DNA of 64,000 bases from Cobetia sp. cqz5-12 (GCF_016495405.1 NZ_CP044522.1:3271638-3335637); one strand, 5' to 3'. Shown: positions 55,579 to 64,000, counted from the first letter of the stretch. Program-made: numbers and translations. Notes: generated from the letters alone by a model not told the origin.

Positions 55579-57771
55579 TCAGAAATCGTCCGGCTCGAAG
55601 GAGTTGACGCTCTCCTCGATCAGGCGCGCGCCCAGCTGTTGCTCCATGGACTGGATATGCGGGTCAGCACGCAAGGCTTCAACCGCGCGCACGTGACGTT
55701 CACCCAGCAGACGAATGCGACGACTGTGCGGCGTTTCCAGACCTTCCGGCAGCGGCGCGACGCTGATCTCCAGCACACGCTCCACGCCCTGGCCCGCCAG
55801 CGCCTTGCGAATGCGGTCCTGATGGACTTCAGCCATCATCGCCGACTGGGCGGGGTCCAGCCTCAGCTTGAGGTGGGTGCCGTCATCGTGCTCGACCAGA
55901 CAATGCGCGCCGATATTGCGCGTGATGCCGCCCAGCCCCAGTGAGGGGAACAGCTCCAGCCACGCCGCATGATTCAAGCGACCATCGGCACTCGGGGCAC
56001 TTGGTGCAGGCACTGCCGTAGGTGCCGGCTCCGGCATTGGTTGCGCTGCCACGGCCGGCTCGCTGGCGACCGGCTCGGGCGTGACAGACTCAGACACGAC
56101 CGGCTCCGGCATGACAGGCTCAGACACGACCGGCTCAGGCGCCGGCGATGCAGCGGGCTCGGGTCGTGCTGGCGCTGCCATTTCAGCTTCAGGGGGCGGC
56201 GGGGCCGATGACTCAGCAGCCTCTGGCTGTGCTGACGAACCGAAGGCGGCACTCAGGCGTGACATCGCCGAGCTGGGAGCAGCGGGGGTCTGTGCGGAAG
56301 CCGCTGTCTGTGCTGGTTCCGGTTCTGGCGCGGCCGCTGGCTGAGGCGCGTCTTGCGCTACGTCGCGAAAGCCGGCATCCCGGGCGTCCTGCGGAACGTC
56401 CTCCGTCGCCCACGGGGGCGGCTCATCGGCCATCGGCGGCTTTGCTTCGGTCGCTGGCTCAGCAACTGGTGCAGCAGGCTGGGGCGCGGCCGCCACCGGG
56501 GCCGCCGGCGCTTGCTGAGGCTGAGCCGGGGCTTCTTGAACAGGGGCCTGCTGAGCCGGAGCTGCTTGAACAGAAGCCTGTTGGACGGGCGCTTGCTGGA
56601 CAGGCGCCGAGGCTTGAGCGCCAGGCGCGTTCGCACCCTCCGCCTGGCCGATCATCGGCAGCGGCGTCTGCGCCGGGCGCGGTACGCCCTGCGGGCGGAA
56701 GGCCAGCATGCGCAGCAGCGTCATTTCCAGCGCAGTGCGCGCATCGGGGGCGTTGGCCATGTCGCCACGTCCCTGCAGGGCGATCTGATAATAGAGCTGC
56801 ACGTCTTCGCCGGTGAAGCGGCTGGCCAGTGCCAGCAGCGCATCACGGTCACCATGGCCGTTGTCCAGTGCGCTCGGCACCATCTGGGCGATCGCCAGGC
56901 GATGGAAGACGGAGGCCATGTCATCCAGCACCCCGCCGTAGTCCGGCCCCTGTTCGGCCAGTGTCGCCACCTCCGCCAGCAGACTGGCGGCATCCAGCGA
57001 GGCCAGACACTCCAGCAGCGCCAGCACATGGCGGTGATCCAGCGTGCCGAGCATGGCGGCGACATCTTCGCGCCGCACCTGACCATGGCCGAAGGCGATC
57101 GCCTGGTCGGTCAGACTCATGGCGTCACGCATCGAACCATCGGCGGCCTTGCCGAGCAGCCACAGCGCGTCTTCCTCGAAGCTAACTTCCTCGCGGGCGA
57201 GAATGTCAGACAGGTGCTCGACCACACGCACCGGCGGCATGTTCTTGAGCGTGAACTGCAGGCAGCGCGACAGGATGGTGACCGGCAGCTTCTGCGGATC
57301 CGTGGTCGCGAGCAGGAACTTCACATGGGGCGGCGGCTCTTCCAGCGTCTTGAGCAGCGCATTGAAACTGTGGGTCGACAGCATGTGCACCTCATCGATG
57401 AGGTACACCTTGTAGCGGCCCTGGGTCGGGGCGTACTGGACGTTGTCCAGCAGCTCACGCGTGTCCTCGACCTTGGTCCGCGAGGCGGCGTCGACTTCGA
57501 TCAGGTCGACGAAGCGGCCTTCATCGATCTCGCGACAGGTGCCACACACGCCACACGGCCTGGAGCTGACGCCTTCTTCACAGTTCAGGCACTTGGCCAG
57601 AATGCGTGCCAGCGTCGTCTTGCCGACACCGCGAGTCCCGGTGAACAGATAGGCATGGTGCAGGCGCCCCTGATCGAGGGCATTGACCAGCGCACGGCTG
57701 ACATGCTCCTGACCGATCAGTTCGTGAAAATTGCGCGGGCGCCACTTGCGCGCCAATACCTGATAGCTCAT
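55579..57771 (-). CDS. dnaX: DNA polymerase III subunits gamma/tau
   Basis: Clamp-loader ATPase and polymerase organiser of 730 aa. Seen are MSYQVLARKWRPRNF, Walker A FTGTRGVGKTT, the four-Cys zinc module CLNCEEG/CGVCGTC, Walker B YLIDEVHML, and the SRC sensor-2 region. The middle (about 380-600) is a Pro/Ala/Gln/Glu-rich linker made of repeats such as QQAPVQ and SEPVMPEPV. The tau C-terminal DnaB/alpha-binding domain starts near LNHAAWLELFPSLGLGG. No E. coli-type A-rich frameshift site is visible. The start is the family-standard MSYQ; longer frames exist. Confidence 0.96.
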   Translation of the reverse strand: MSYQVLARKWRPRNFHELIGQEHVSRALVNALDQGRLHHAYLFTGTRGVGKTTLARILAKCLNCEEGVSSRPCGVCGTCREIDEGRFVDLIEVDAASRTKVEDTRELLDNVQYAPTQGRYKVYLIDEVHMLSTHSFNALLKTLEEPPPHVKFLLATTDPQKLPVTILSRCLQFTLKNMPPVRVVEHLSDILAREEVSFEEDALWLLGKAADGSMRDAMSLTDQAIAFGHGQVRREDVAAMLGTLDHRHVLALLECLASLDAASLLAEVATLAEQGPDYGGVLDDMASVFHRLAIAQMVPSALDNGHGDRDALLALASRFTGEDVQLYYQIALQGRGDMANAPDARTALEMTLLRMLAFRPQGVPRPAQTPLPMIGQAEGANAPGAQASAPVQQAPVQQASVQAAPAQQAPVQEAPAQPQQAPAAPVAAAPQPAAPVAEPATEAKPPMADEPPPWATEDVPQDARDAGFRDVAQDAPQPAAAPEPEPAQTAASAQTPAAPSSAMSRLSAAFGSSAQPEAAESSAPPPPEAEMAAPARPEPAASPAPEPVVSEPVMPEPVVSESVTPEPVASEPAVAAQPMPEPAPTAVPAPSAPSADGRLNHAAWLELFPSLGLGGITRNIGAHCLVEHDDGTHLKLRLDPAQSAMMAEVHQDRIRKALAGQGVERVLEISVAPLPEGLETPHSRRIRLLGERHVRAVEALRADPHIQSMEQQLGARLIEESVNSFEPDDF
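55960..56640 (-). repeat. Coding low-complexity repeats in the DnaX linker
   Basis: Two repeat styles are encoded: Pro-Val-Gln-Gln-Ala units at about 56510-56620 and alternating (V/A)SEPV(M/T)PEP units at about 56050-56145 with a 30-nt DNA period. They are likely variable in copy number between strains. Confidence 0.7.
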
Positions 57772-58163
57772 TGAGCGGGGCATTCCTTGGGCGATCTGAA
57801 ACATGAGCTGAAACCTGCACGACCCGGTTGGGCTTTAACCCCCGACGGTCGACAGACGGAGACCGATGAAAAGGCCTCGCTGAGAATGCGCTCATTCTAG
57901 CGACTTGCCGAGTGGCTTCAAAGCACGATGCCACTTGCGCAGCAGGATTGGTGGCGCGACGCCGGATGACAGGTGTGGTGCGCCCCCGAATTGCGGGCAC
58001 GACGAAACGCCAAGCGGGGCTCGGGTCAGGCAGGAGATGACAGATTCAGACAGCGAGGGCATGGCGAAAGGCTTCAGGCAGCGTGAAGCGAAGGTCTTGC
58101 AGAGGATTGCAATAGAGCGTTGTACAGCAGGCGGGATGATGCGGACATTTCACGAGCAGCCAC
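57772..58163. other. Intergenic region between dnaX and the 4.5S RNA gene
   Basis: About 390 nt upstream of dnaX on the minus strand. It presumably carries the dnaX promoter. Small open frames are present but none has a ribosome site or recognisable protein. Confidence 0.5.
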
Positions 58164-58179
58164 TTTCAGGACCCTGAAA
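58164..58179 (-). terminator. Hairpin 3' of the 4.5S RNA
   Basis: TTTCAG / CTGAAA stem with four-nt loop a few bases beyond the RNA 3' end on the minus strand. It is probably part of its termination or processing signal. Confidence 0.5.
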
Positions 58180-58183
58180 TGGA

Positions 58184-58293
58184 GGCGGCCCCATCAGCCA
58201 CATCCCGGCACACGCGTCAGCCACTACCGTTGCTCCCTTCCGGGCCTGGCGGGGTTTGCAGCCTAGCATTGCGGGAGGACCGACAGGGCCACC
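58184..58293 (-). ncRNA. ffs: Signal recognition particle 4.5S RNA
   Basis: The minus strand reads as a bacterial small SRP RNA of about 110 nt. The 5' (GGTGGCCC) and 3' (GGGCCGCC) ends pair, and GGTCCTCCCGCAATGCTA resembles the E. coli 5' arm. The apical region has the conserved CAGGCCCGGAAGGGAGCA tetraloop/symmetric-loop motif bound by Ffh, and GCGTGTGCCGGGATGTGGCTG is nearly identical to the E. coli 3' arm. It is located upstream of dnaX on the same strand, where many gammaproteobacteria have it. Exact ends are estimated from the pairing. Confidence 0.93.
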
Positions 58294-58414
58294 ACAGATA
58301 TGATCATTCGGTGAACTACCGAGCCAATCGCTTGAACTTCAAGCACTTGGCGTGATCAAGGCGCACACTATAACAGCGCATCGCCGCCCTCACAAGGGGA
58401 GATCACGCCTCGGG

Positions 58415-59542
58415 TTATTGCGTTGCCTCACGCGCTCGGCGGTGACGGAAATGACGCGTCATCACCGGTAGCAACAGCATCAGGACGATCAGGCGCAGCA
58501 GGTGATGGAAGGCGACGAAGATCGGGTCGAGATCGAGCGCCACCGCCAATAACGCCATCTCGCCGATACCGCCGGGGGCCAGAGCGAGAAAGGCCACATC
58601 ACGCGGCACGCCCATCAGCTGATGGATCAGTTCGGCAAAACAGCCCAGCACCGACAGCGCGATCAGGGTCGCCACGCCCGACTGGCCCATCACCCCGACC
58701 AGCACACGCGGCTTGAGGCCCTTGAAGCGCGCCCCGATGGCGCAGCCAAGTATCAGCTGCATGACATCGGTCCCCCATACCGGTGGCGAGAAACGCACCA
58801 CGTCACCCAGCGACAGCACCAGTGCCAGCAACAGCGGCGCCAGCAGCGAGGCATTGGGAATGCGCAGTCGCCTGGCAAGGGGCAGCAGCATCGGCAGCAC
58901 CGCGATCAGCCACAAGCCGCTTACCGCCACATCACTGCCGATGCCGGGCGTACCCGCCGCGCCCTCCAGCACCCAATAGAGCGGTGGCAGAATCATGATC
59001 ACCAGCAGCACCCGCAACGACTGCGCCACCGCGATGCGCTGCGGATCGCCACCGATACGCTCGCCGATCACCACCATCGCCGTCAACGCGCCGGGCACCG
59101 AGGAAAACCACGCACTGGTGGCGTCAAAACCACAGCGGCGATACCAGGCGGCGCAGACCAGCGTCGAGGCCCACACCCCCGCCAGCAACAACAACGCCGA
59201 CAACCACCAGCTGGAGAGGTGCGAGACCAGCTCCGGCGAGACGCGGGCGCCCAGCGTCAGACCCAGCACCCCCAGAAACAGATTGCGCAGCCGGTCCGGC
59301 ACACCAAGTTTCAGCCCGGCCATCGCGCCCAGCAGATTGGCGACCAGCGGCCCCAGCATCCACGCCAGCGGCATGCCGGTGAGCTGGAACAGCCAGCCGC
59401 CCACCACGCCCAGCGCCAGCGAGGTCAGCAGCGGCCTGAACGAGGCGACAGCCTTGAGCGACATGACAGCCGTGAGCCAATGGGCTGGCGAGAGACGAGA
59501 GGCGCGCGCCTTGAGGCGCTGCAATGGCGGAATGGATGGCAT
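58415..59542 (-). CDS. AbrB-family membrane protein
   Basis: 375 aa, about ten membrane helices, of the AbrB/ammonia-monooxygenase-regulator-type transporter family. Two internally related halves each contain a GxxLxWMLGPL-like motif (TGMPLAWMLGPLVANLLGAMAG; later LALAPGGIGEMALLA). The function is not established; membrane transport is assumed. The start MPSIPPL follows AAGGAAG; ATGs upstream (27 codons) and downstream are alternatives. It is divergent from the two-component genes. Confidence 0.87.
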   Translation of the reverse strand: MPSIPPLQRLKARASRLSPAHWLTAVMSLKAVASFRPLLTSLALGVVGGWLFQLTGMPLAWMLGPLVANLLGAMAGLKLGVPDRLRNLFLGVLGLTLGARVSPELVSHLSSWWLSALLLLAGVWASTLVCAAWYRRCGFDATSAWFSSVPGALTAMVVIGERIGGDPQRIAVAQSLRVLLVIMILPPLYWVLEGAAGTPGIGSDVAVSGLWLIAVLPMLLPLARRLRIPNASLLAPLLLALVLSLGDVVRFSPPVWGTDVMQLILGCAIGARFKGLKPRVLVGVMGQSGVATLIALSVLGCFAELIHQLMGVPRDVAFLALAPGGIGEMALLAVALDLDPIFVAFHHLLRLIVLMLLLPVMTRHFRHRRAREATQ

Positions 59543-59721
59543 GCTGGCTTCCTTGTCAGCGACACGAAACAGGCCACCAATGATACGCTGGCGCAAGCGC
59601 CATTGGCTGCCTGTTTGAGGCAATATTGTGCCTTCAAGCGGGCCGTGCAGGTCGCAGACCGGCCCTGAGCCTGACTCTCATCACTCTTGTCGCGTACCTG
59701 ACGCGCCCTTGCGGAGCCCGG

Positions 59722-60540
59722 ATGACTTCTCCCGACTCACTCCCCTCAGCGACTGACGATTCAGCGGCTGACGCATCAGCGCATAGCCCAGCCACCGCCC
59801 CGCCCCCGGCCCTGCTGCTGGTCGAGGACGACGCCCTGCTGTCCAGCACGCTGTGCAGCGTCTTTTGCGCCGAGGGCCTTGCGGTCACCCACCTGGCCGA
59901 CGGCGCCGCGGCGCTTGCCCGCCTGGCGGCCAGCCGCGATCACGGCTTCGCGCTGATCGTGCTCGACCTCAACCTGCCCGGCGCTTCCGGACTCGAGATT
60001 CTCGCCGCGCTGCGCCAGCATGATCGCCAGACACCGGTGCTGATTCTCACCGCGCGTGGCGCCATCGAAGATCGCGTGCGCGGACTGGACCTGGGCGCCG
60101 ATGACTATCTTGCCAAGCCCTTCGTGCTCGATGAGCTGGAAGCCCGCGTGCGCGCCCTGCTGCGCCGCCATGCCACTCTTCAGGCCAGTCAGCAGGCCAG
60201 CCAGCAGCCGGCGCCCTCGCTTGGCATCGCCCCACGCCTGACTCTCGGCAGCCTGACCTTCGAGCCACTCAATGCACGCTTTCTGCTCGCCGAGGCCCCG
60301 TTGGCGCTGCCGCCCCGCGAGCAGCGCCTGCTGGGCTGTCTGATCCAGCATGCCGGCGAGCCGGTCGACAAGGCGCGTCTGACTCGCGAGGCCTTCGGTG
60401 AGGAGGAAGCCGTGGGCGACAATGCCATCGAGGTCTATGTGCATCGCCTGCGCAAGCGCCTGGAAGGCAGCGACGTCAATCTGCGCACCATCCGCGGCCT
60501 TGGCTATCTACTGGAACAGACCATGGACACCAGCGCTTGA
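59722..60540 (+). CDS. OmpR-family response regulator (TctD/QseB-like)
   Basis: 272 aa. The receiver domain has LLLVEDDALL with the acidic pocket, the phospho-Asp in IVLDLNLPGASG, and the switch Lys in DYLAKPFVLDEL. The winged-helix output domain ends EVYVHRLRKRLEGSDVNLRTIRGLGYLL. An N-terminal Ser/Ala/Asp-rich extension of about 30 residues precedes the receiver and is encoded partly by a 15-bp repeat. The start follows GGAG. It overlaps the kinase gene (TTGA), so both are coupled. Confidence 0.94.
   Translation: MTSPDSLPSATDDSAADASAHSPATAPPPALLLVEDDALLSSTLCSVFCAEGLAVTHLADGAAALARLAASRDHGFALIVLDLNLPGASGLEILAALRQHDRQTPVLILTARGAIEDRVRGLDLGADDYLAKPFVLDELEARVRALLRRHATLQASQQASQQPAPSLGIAPRLTLGSLTFEPLNARFLLAEAPLALPPREQRLLGCLIQHAGEPVDKARLTREAFGEEEAVGDNAIEVYVHRLRKRLEGSDVNLRTIRGLGYLLEQTMDTSA
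59746..59790. repeat. 15-bp tandem repeat (3 units) at the 5' end of the response regulator gene
   Basis: Units at 59746-59760, 59761-59775 and 59776-59790 begin TCAGCG; the first two also share CTGACG. They are in frame and give SATDD-SAADA-SAHSP in the protein N-terminus. Confidence 0.75.
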
Positions 60541-62261
60541 ATTCCGCCCCCTCACCACGCCCACAGACAGAGGCAAAACGCAGCATCAGCCTCTATCGAC
60601 GCCTTCTGAGCTGGCTGCTGCTGCCCTTGCTGGCGCTGGGTACTCTATTGCTGGTGCAGGCCTTCCTGTCGGCGCGCGAGGCAGCGGACCGCGCCTACGA
60701 CCGGCTGCTCGAGGCCTCGCTGGTCACCATCGCGGAACAGGTCAAATGGCAGGACGGCCAGTTGTGGCTCGACCTGCCGCCCGCCGCCCTCGAGATGCTG
60801 GCCACCGACGCCCAGGAACGCGTCTTCTACAGCCTGGTGGACGCCGATGGCGAGCAGGTCACCGGCAATACCCACCTGCCGGACGCCAATCGCGCCGCCG
60901 ATGGTCGCCTGGCCCCACAGGAAACGCTCGGACGCAGCGGCGAGCTGTCGTTTCGCGATATCGCCTGGCAGGGACAGGCACTGCGGCTGGGCAGCCTGGA
61001 TACCCGGCTGGGCGGCTGGGGCGACGACCCACGCCACGGCCAGCGCTACAGCATTCGCGTCGCCCATACCCGCGAGGGGCGAGACACCCTGACGCGTGAG
61101 CTGTTCAGTGGTTCGCTGGTGCGTCTGGCGGGGATGGCAACCCTGGCACTGCTGGTGGTGCTGATCGGCGTGCGACTGGCGTTGTCGCCGCTGACCCGCT
61201 TGCGGCGTGCCATTCGCGAACGTGACTCGCGCAGCCTGGCACCGCTCAACCTGCCCCTGCCGCGCGAGCTCGAGGAGCTCAAGCACACCATCAATGACCT
61301 GCTGGCGCGCATGCGCCGAGTGCGCGCCAATCAGGAGCGCTTCATCGGTGACGCCTCACACCAGCTGCGCACCCCGCTGGCAGGACTCTCCGCGCACGCC
61401 GAGCTGGCACTGCGCCAGCAGGACCCCAGCGCCTGGCATGCCGCGCTGGGCCAGATGCAGGCCACCGCCAGCCATACCGCCCATCTGGCCAATCAGTTGC
61501 TGTCGCTGACACGCCTCAACAACCCGGAGGTGCAGCCGCCGCGCGTGCCGCTGGAGCTGTCGGCGCTGGCGCGCGCCACCGTCAGCCGCCTGTTCCTGCG
61601 CTGTGATCGCGCCGGGGTGGACCTCGGCCTCGAGATCGCCCCGGATATCGACGGCGCCGCCTGGACGCTGGGCGTCGAGTGGCAGCTTGAGGAGGCACTG
61701 GCCAACCTGATCGACAATGCCTGCAAGCACGGCGCGCGTACCGTCACACTCACCCTGAACCGGATGGCGGCGCCGAGCGATGCTCTTCCAGCACTATCGG
61801 ACAGTGCCACGCTGGCGGGCCGCTGGCGGCTGAGTGTCGAGGATGACGGCCCGGGTATCGACGCCGAGCGACGCCTGCTGGTGCTGCGCCCCTTCCACCG
61901 CAACACCCAGCCGGACAGTCACGATCAGATGCCAGCGCAGCAGCCCGATGAGTTCAAGCATCACGAGGGTGCCGGACTGGGGCTGGCGATCGTCGATGGT
62001 ATCGCGCGACATCATGATGCGCGCCTGACGCTCAGCGACGCGACAGCACGCAGCGTGACGCAGGCTGCTGATCCTGCATCCCGCACAGACGATGCAACCC
62101 GCGCAGCCGACGCAGACAAGACAGACGAGACAGGCGCGTCCTGCGGGTTATGCGTCAGTCTGCATCTAGCACCTTGTGCAGCGCCTGAGGTGAGAGTGGA
62201 TGGGGACGATGAATCGGCACAGGCCGGCAAGCCTGCACCGACAGGAGGCACAGCATGCTAG
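60537..62261 (+). CDS. Sensor histidine kinase (TctE/QseC-like)
   Basis: 574 aa. Membrane helix 1 (LLSWLLLPLLALGTLLLVQAF), a periplasmic 2CSK-type sensor region (about 45-190), helix 2 (LVRLAGMATLALLVVLIGVRLAL), HAMP, the HisKA phospho-His in FIGDASHQLRTPLAGL, and HATPase N-box NLIDNACKHG, G1 DDGPGI and G2 GAGLGLAIVDGIA. The start is TTG overlapping the upstream stop. A C-terminal stretch after the ATPase region is Asp/Ala/Thr-rich and encoded by an 18-bp repeat. It overlaps the next gene by 7 nt. Confidence 0.94.
   Translation: MNSAPSPRPQTEAKRSISLYRRLLSWLLLPLLALGTLLLVQAFLSAREAADRAYDRLLEASLVTIAEQVKWQDGQLWLDLPPAALEMLATDAQERVFYSLVDADGEQVTGNTHLPDANRAADGRLAPQETLGRSGELSFRDIAWQGQALRLGSLDTRLGGWGDDPRHGQRYSIRVAHTREGRDTLTRELFSGSLVRLAGMATLALLVVLIGVRLALSPLTRLRRAIRERDSRSLAPLNLPLPRELEELKHTINDLLARMRRVRANQERFIGDASHQLRTPLAGLSAHAELALRQQDPSAWHAALGQMQATASHTAHLANQLLSLTRLNNPEVQPPRVPLELSALARATVSRLFLRCDRAGVDLGLEIAPDIDGAAWTLGVEWQLEEALANLIDNACKHGARTVTLTLNRMAAPSDALPALSDSATLAGRWRLSVEDDGPGIDAERRLLVLRPFHRNTQPDSHDQMPAQQPDEFKHHEGAGLGLAIVDGIARHHDARLTLSDATARSVTQAADPASRTDDATRAADADKTDETGASCGLCVSLHLAPCAAPEVRVDGDDESAQAGKPAPTGGTAC
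62082..62135. repeat. 18-bp degenerate repeat (3 units) near the 3' end of the kinase gene
   Basis: Units at 62082-62099, 62100-62117 and 62118-62135 share a (C/A)(G/A)(C/A/G)(A/G)CAG-CGA(T/C/G) pattern and encode RTDDAT-RAADAD-KTDETG in frame. Confidence 0.6.
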
Positions 62262-63616
62262 CGCGACGACCGCGAATCGGGCGGCAGCGCCCTGACAATC
62301 ACAGCTCTGACAATCACGGCCCTGACAGTCACGGCCCTGTGAATCAAGGCCCGGGCAGACAGCGCGCTGGAAGACTGGTGGTCTGCCTGGGGTTGGCCAT
62401 GCTTCTGAGTCCCGTCAGTCAGGCCGCAACCCAGGCGGGGGCCCGGGCGGCGTTCGATCCGCTGCTCGAAGAGCATCAATCGTTGTGGTTGCAGGGCGGC
62501 CAGCCAGTCGCGGCGCCCGCGCCTGACAGCGACGCCAGCCTCGCGGCAGACCTGACGATACACGCCGCGCTGGATCTGCCCGAGATTCGCCCGCTGCTGC
62601 TGCGTTACAGCCGTCAGCATCCTGAGCGCGTGCTGCACTACGTCAATCGCTCCGCCCTGGGACTTGAAGCACAGTACCTGCAGGCACCGCTGACACCGCA
62701 GGCGGATCTGATGATCTCCTCGGCCATGGGGCTGCAGTACCGACTCGCCAATCAGGGTCATGCTCTGGCACTCGAGGCCCCCAACCTGAACGCCTGGCCG
62801 GCCAACTCACGCTGGCGCAACGAGCTGTATGCGATGAGCTTCGAGCCGATCGTGATGGTGGCACGACGCGATGCGCTCAAGCGCCTGGCGGACCTCGACG
62901 GCCTGCGCAATCCCCTCGATGTGCTGCGCAGTCATCGCGACTTCTGGCACCTGCTCGAGACGCGCCGCGAGCAGCTGCGTGGCCGCATCATCAGCTATGA
63001 CCCGCGCAGCAGCGGCTCCGGCTTTACCTATGCCGTGTCCGATGCCCGGCAATCGCCGCGCTACTGGACGCTGGTCCGCGCCATGGGACAGGCCGATGCC
63101 AGGCTGGCCAGCACCACCGGTGCCATGCTCGAGGCGCTGGCCAGCGGCGAGGTGGACATCGCCTATAACCTGGTCGGCCCCTACGCGGTGACCTTTGCCC
63201 GCGCCCATCCGGAGCTGGTGGTGATCGTGCCGGAAGACTATGTGCTGATTCAGCGCCGGCTGGCCTTCATACCCCAGCAGGCGCCTCATCCCGAGGCCGG
63301 TGAAGCCTTTCTCGACTGGTGGCTGAGTCTGGAGGGCCAGCAGGCGGTGGCCAGCGACAGTCAGCTGGGCGCGCTGCACCCCGAGGTGCGTGGCAAGGGC
63401 AGTGCCCAGCATATGCGCGAGCAGCTGGGCGATGCGCTACGCCCGATCGAGATCGGCCCTGGCCTGCTGGCGACACTCGATCGCCTCAAGCAGGCCAGCT
63501 TCCTGAGCCGCTGGGTGCTGGAATTCGAGGCACCCGCTCCCGTTGCCGGTGAGGCGAACCTGGGTCAGGGTCAGGGCCAGACCCCGTCAGCAACGCCGCC
63601 AGAATTGAACCAATGA
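62255..63616 (+). CDS. Periplasmic solute-binding protein coupled to the two-component system
   Basis: 453 aa, extracellular solute-binding family 1-like (iron/anion-type ABC receptors). The perfect AGGAGG ribosome site and ATG lie inside the kinase gene end. A polar repetitive N-terminus (DNHSS, DNHGP, DSHGP, VNQGP) precedes the true signal segment (LVVCLGLAMLLSPVSQAA). The mature part has DLMISSAMGLQYRLANQGHA, AMSFEPIVMVARRDAL, ISYDPRSSGSGFTYAVSDA, and GEVDIAYNLVGPYAV. No permease or ATPase is adjacent, so it more likely presents a ligand to the sensor kinase than to a transporter. The C-terminus has a GQGQGQ tail. Confidence 0.88.
   Translation: MLARRPRIGRQRPDNHSSDNHGPDSHGPVNQGPGRQRAGRLVVCLGLAMLLSPVSQAATQAGARAAFDPLLEEHQSLWLQGGQPVAAPAPDSDASLAADLTIHAALDLPEIRPLLLRYSRQHPERVLHYVNRSALGLEAQYLQAPLTPQADLMISSAMGLQYRLANQGHALALEAPNLNAWPANSRWRNELYAMSFEPIVMVARRDALKRLADLDGLRNPLDVLRSHRDFWHLLETRREQLRGRIISYDPRSSGSGFTYAVSDARQSPRYWTLVRAMGQADARLASTTGAMLEALASGEVDIAYNLVGPYAVTFARAHPELVVIVPEDYVLIQRRLAFIPQQAPHPEAGEAFLDWWLSLEGQQAVASDSQLGALHPEVRGKGSAQHMREQLGDALRPIEIGPGLLATLDRLKQASFLSRWVLEFEAPAPVAGEANLGQGQGQTPSATPPELNQ
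62292..62351. repeat. 15-bp tandem repeat (4 units) at the 5' end of the solute-binding protein gene
   Basis: Units at 62292-62306, 62307-62321, 62322-62336 and 62337-62351 start CTGACA(A/G)TCAC or close; they are in frame and encode repeated (D/V)(N/S)(H/Q)GP pentapeptides ahead of the signal peptide. Confidence 0.85.
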
Positions 63617-63709
63617 TCCGTGTCGTCAGGCCTGACTAGCACACCCTCTCTTTCACGGCTCGATCTGCAAAAGGCGCCATTACCGGGCGCGCTGGACACA
63701 GGACCGTGC

Positions 63710-63753
63710 CCATCACGCACAAGGCGCCCCAAGGGGCGCCTTGTGCGTGATGG
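63710..63753. terminator. Bidirectional terminator after the solute-binding protein gene
   Basis: Perfect inverted repeat of about 21 nt per arm (63710-63730 and 63733-63753) between two convergent genes; the loop-closing bases CCAAGG form the practical loop. Confidence 0.9.
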
Positions 63754-63790
63754 CATACGGCACTCAATGACATGAGCAGCGGCCTCGGCA

Positions 63791-64000
63791 TCAACGGCCA
63801 CCGGCATCTCCGCCGCCGTCACCGTCGCCGTCCTCGGCATCCGGTGCGGCCTCACGCAGCCCGGCGTCCTCACGGCCTGCCAGACCATCGGCGGGCTTGC
63901 GACGCGCGATCAGCGCGCCACCTTCCCGGTGCTCGCTGCTCTGATACTGCGTACTTTCCGCCTCGCTGCTTTCCAATGAGCCGCTGGCGGGGCGCAATGG
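63791..64000 (-). CDS. C-terminal end of an unidentified protein (partial, runs off right edge)
   Basis: About 70 codons open through the window edge, ending in a Gly/Asp-rich tail (DGDGDGGGDAGG). It reads polar and probably disordered, with ESTQYQSSEHREGG and ARRKPADGLAGRE. No family can be assigned from this fragment. The strong terminator beyond its stop supports a real gene end on the minus strand. Confidence 0.5.
   Translation of the reverse strand, partial: PLRPASGSLESSEAESTQYQSSEHREGGALIARRKPADGLAGREDAGLREAAPDAEDGDGDGGGDAGGR

Noticed and set aside
55579..57771. Programmed frameshift producing a short gamma subunit from dnaX
   Set aside because: No A-rich slippery heptamer followed by a stem-loop was seen; it cannot be excluded but is unsupported.
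56353..57774. 473-codon plus-strand frame opposite dnaX
   Set aside because: Antisense shadow of the dnaX ATPase domain and linker.

Overview
The window looks like a chromosomal segment of a moderately halophilic gammaproteobacterium, most likely Halomonadaceae (Halomonas/Cobetia type). The reasons are the high GC content, a left-edge gene set resembling the DoeC/DoeD/EutB arm of ectoine/hydroxyectoine catabolism, and housekeeping blocks that keep the E. coli gene order (rluE-nudJ-mnmA-hflD-purB beside icd; infA-clpA-clpS; lolA-ftsK with rarA close by). The genus is inferred from gene content; no rRNA, tRNA or CRISPR array was found. The only structural RNA recognised is the signal recognition particle 4.5S RNA, on the minus strand at about 58.2-58.3 kb.

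Layout. 1-3.9 kb (minus): aldehyde dehydrogenase, class III aminotransferase and a threonine-dehydratase-like enzyme running off the left edge. 4.2-11.4 kb: hemerythrin-like protein, rarA, lolA and ftsK. 11.6-13.7 kb: aat, bpt and infA (two N-end-rule transferases and IF-1). 14.3-17 kb: clpA and clpS, so both the N-degron writers and the N-degron adaptor/unfoldase lie within 6 kb. 17.5-25.6 kb: icd, then the divergent rluE-nudJ-mnmA-hflD-purB group, the ribosomal oxygenase roxA and an acetyltransferase. 25.9-32.1 kb: an unrecognised protein behind two AAAC-N4-GTTT operator-like sites, isocitrate lyase (aceA), a SlyB-type lipoprotein, an LpxR-type lipid A deacylase, a small membrane protein and SlyD. 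32.3-36.9 kb (minus): a YnjB-YnjC-YnjF-like cluster that lacks the expected ATPase gene. 36.9-43.4 kb: a fused membrane/FAD-disulfide reductase, exported MsrA, a YnfM/YnfL-like MFS-LysR pair and an NlpC/P60 lipoprotein. 43.7-51.7 kb: a large DUF1266-type protein, then a TetR-HlyD-RND efflux operon with a very clear operator. 52-58.3 kb: ycgN, ycgL, rnd, recR, ybaB, dnaX and 4.5S RNA. 58.4-64 kb: an AbrB-family permease, a translationally coupled response regulator / sensor kinase / solute-binding protein trio, and the 3' end of an unidentified gene.

Two features stand out beyond the genes. First, short degenerate tandem repeats (14-20 bp units, 2-5 copies, a different unit sequence each time) sit at or across gene starts and stops at about eleven places. 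In four cases the units are multiples of three and are translated as low-complexity protein ends. Second, many gene ends carry unusually long, perfect hairpins (13-23 bp stems). Both are read directly from the sequence; their function is not known from this window.
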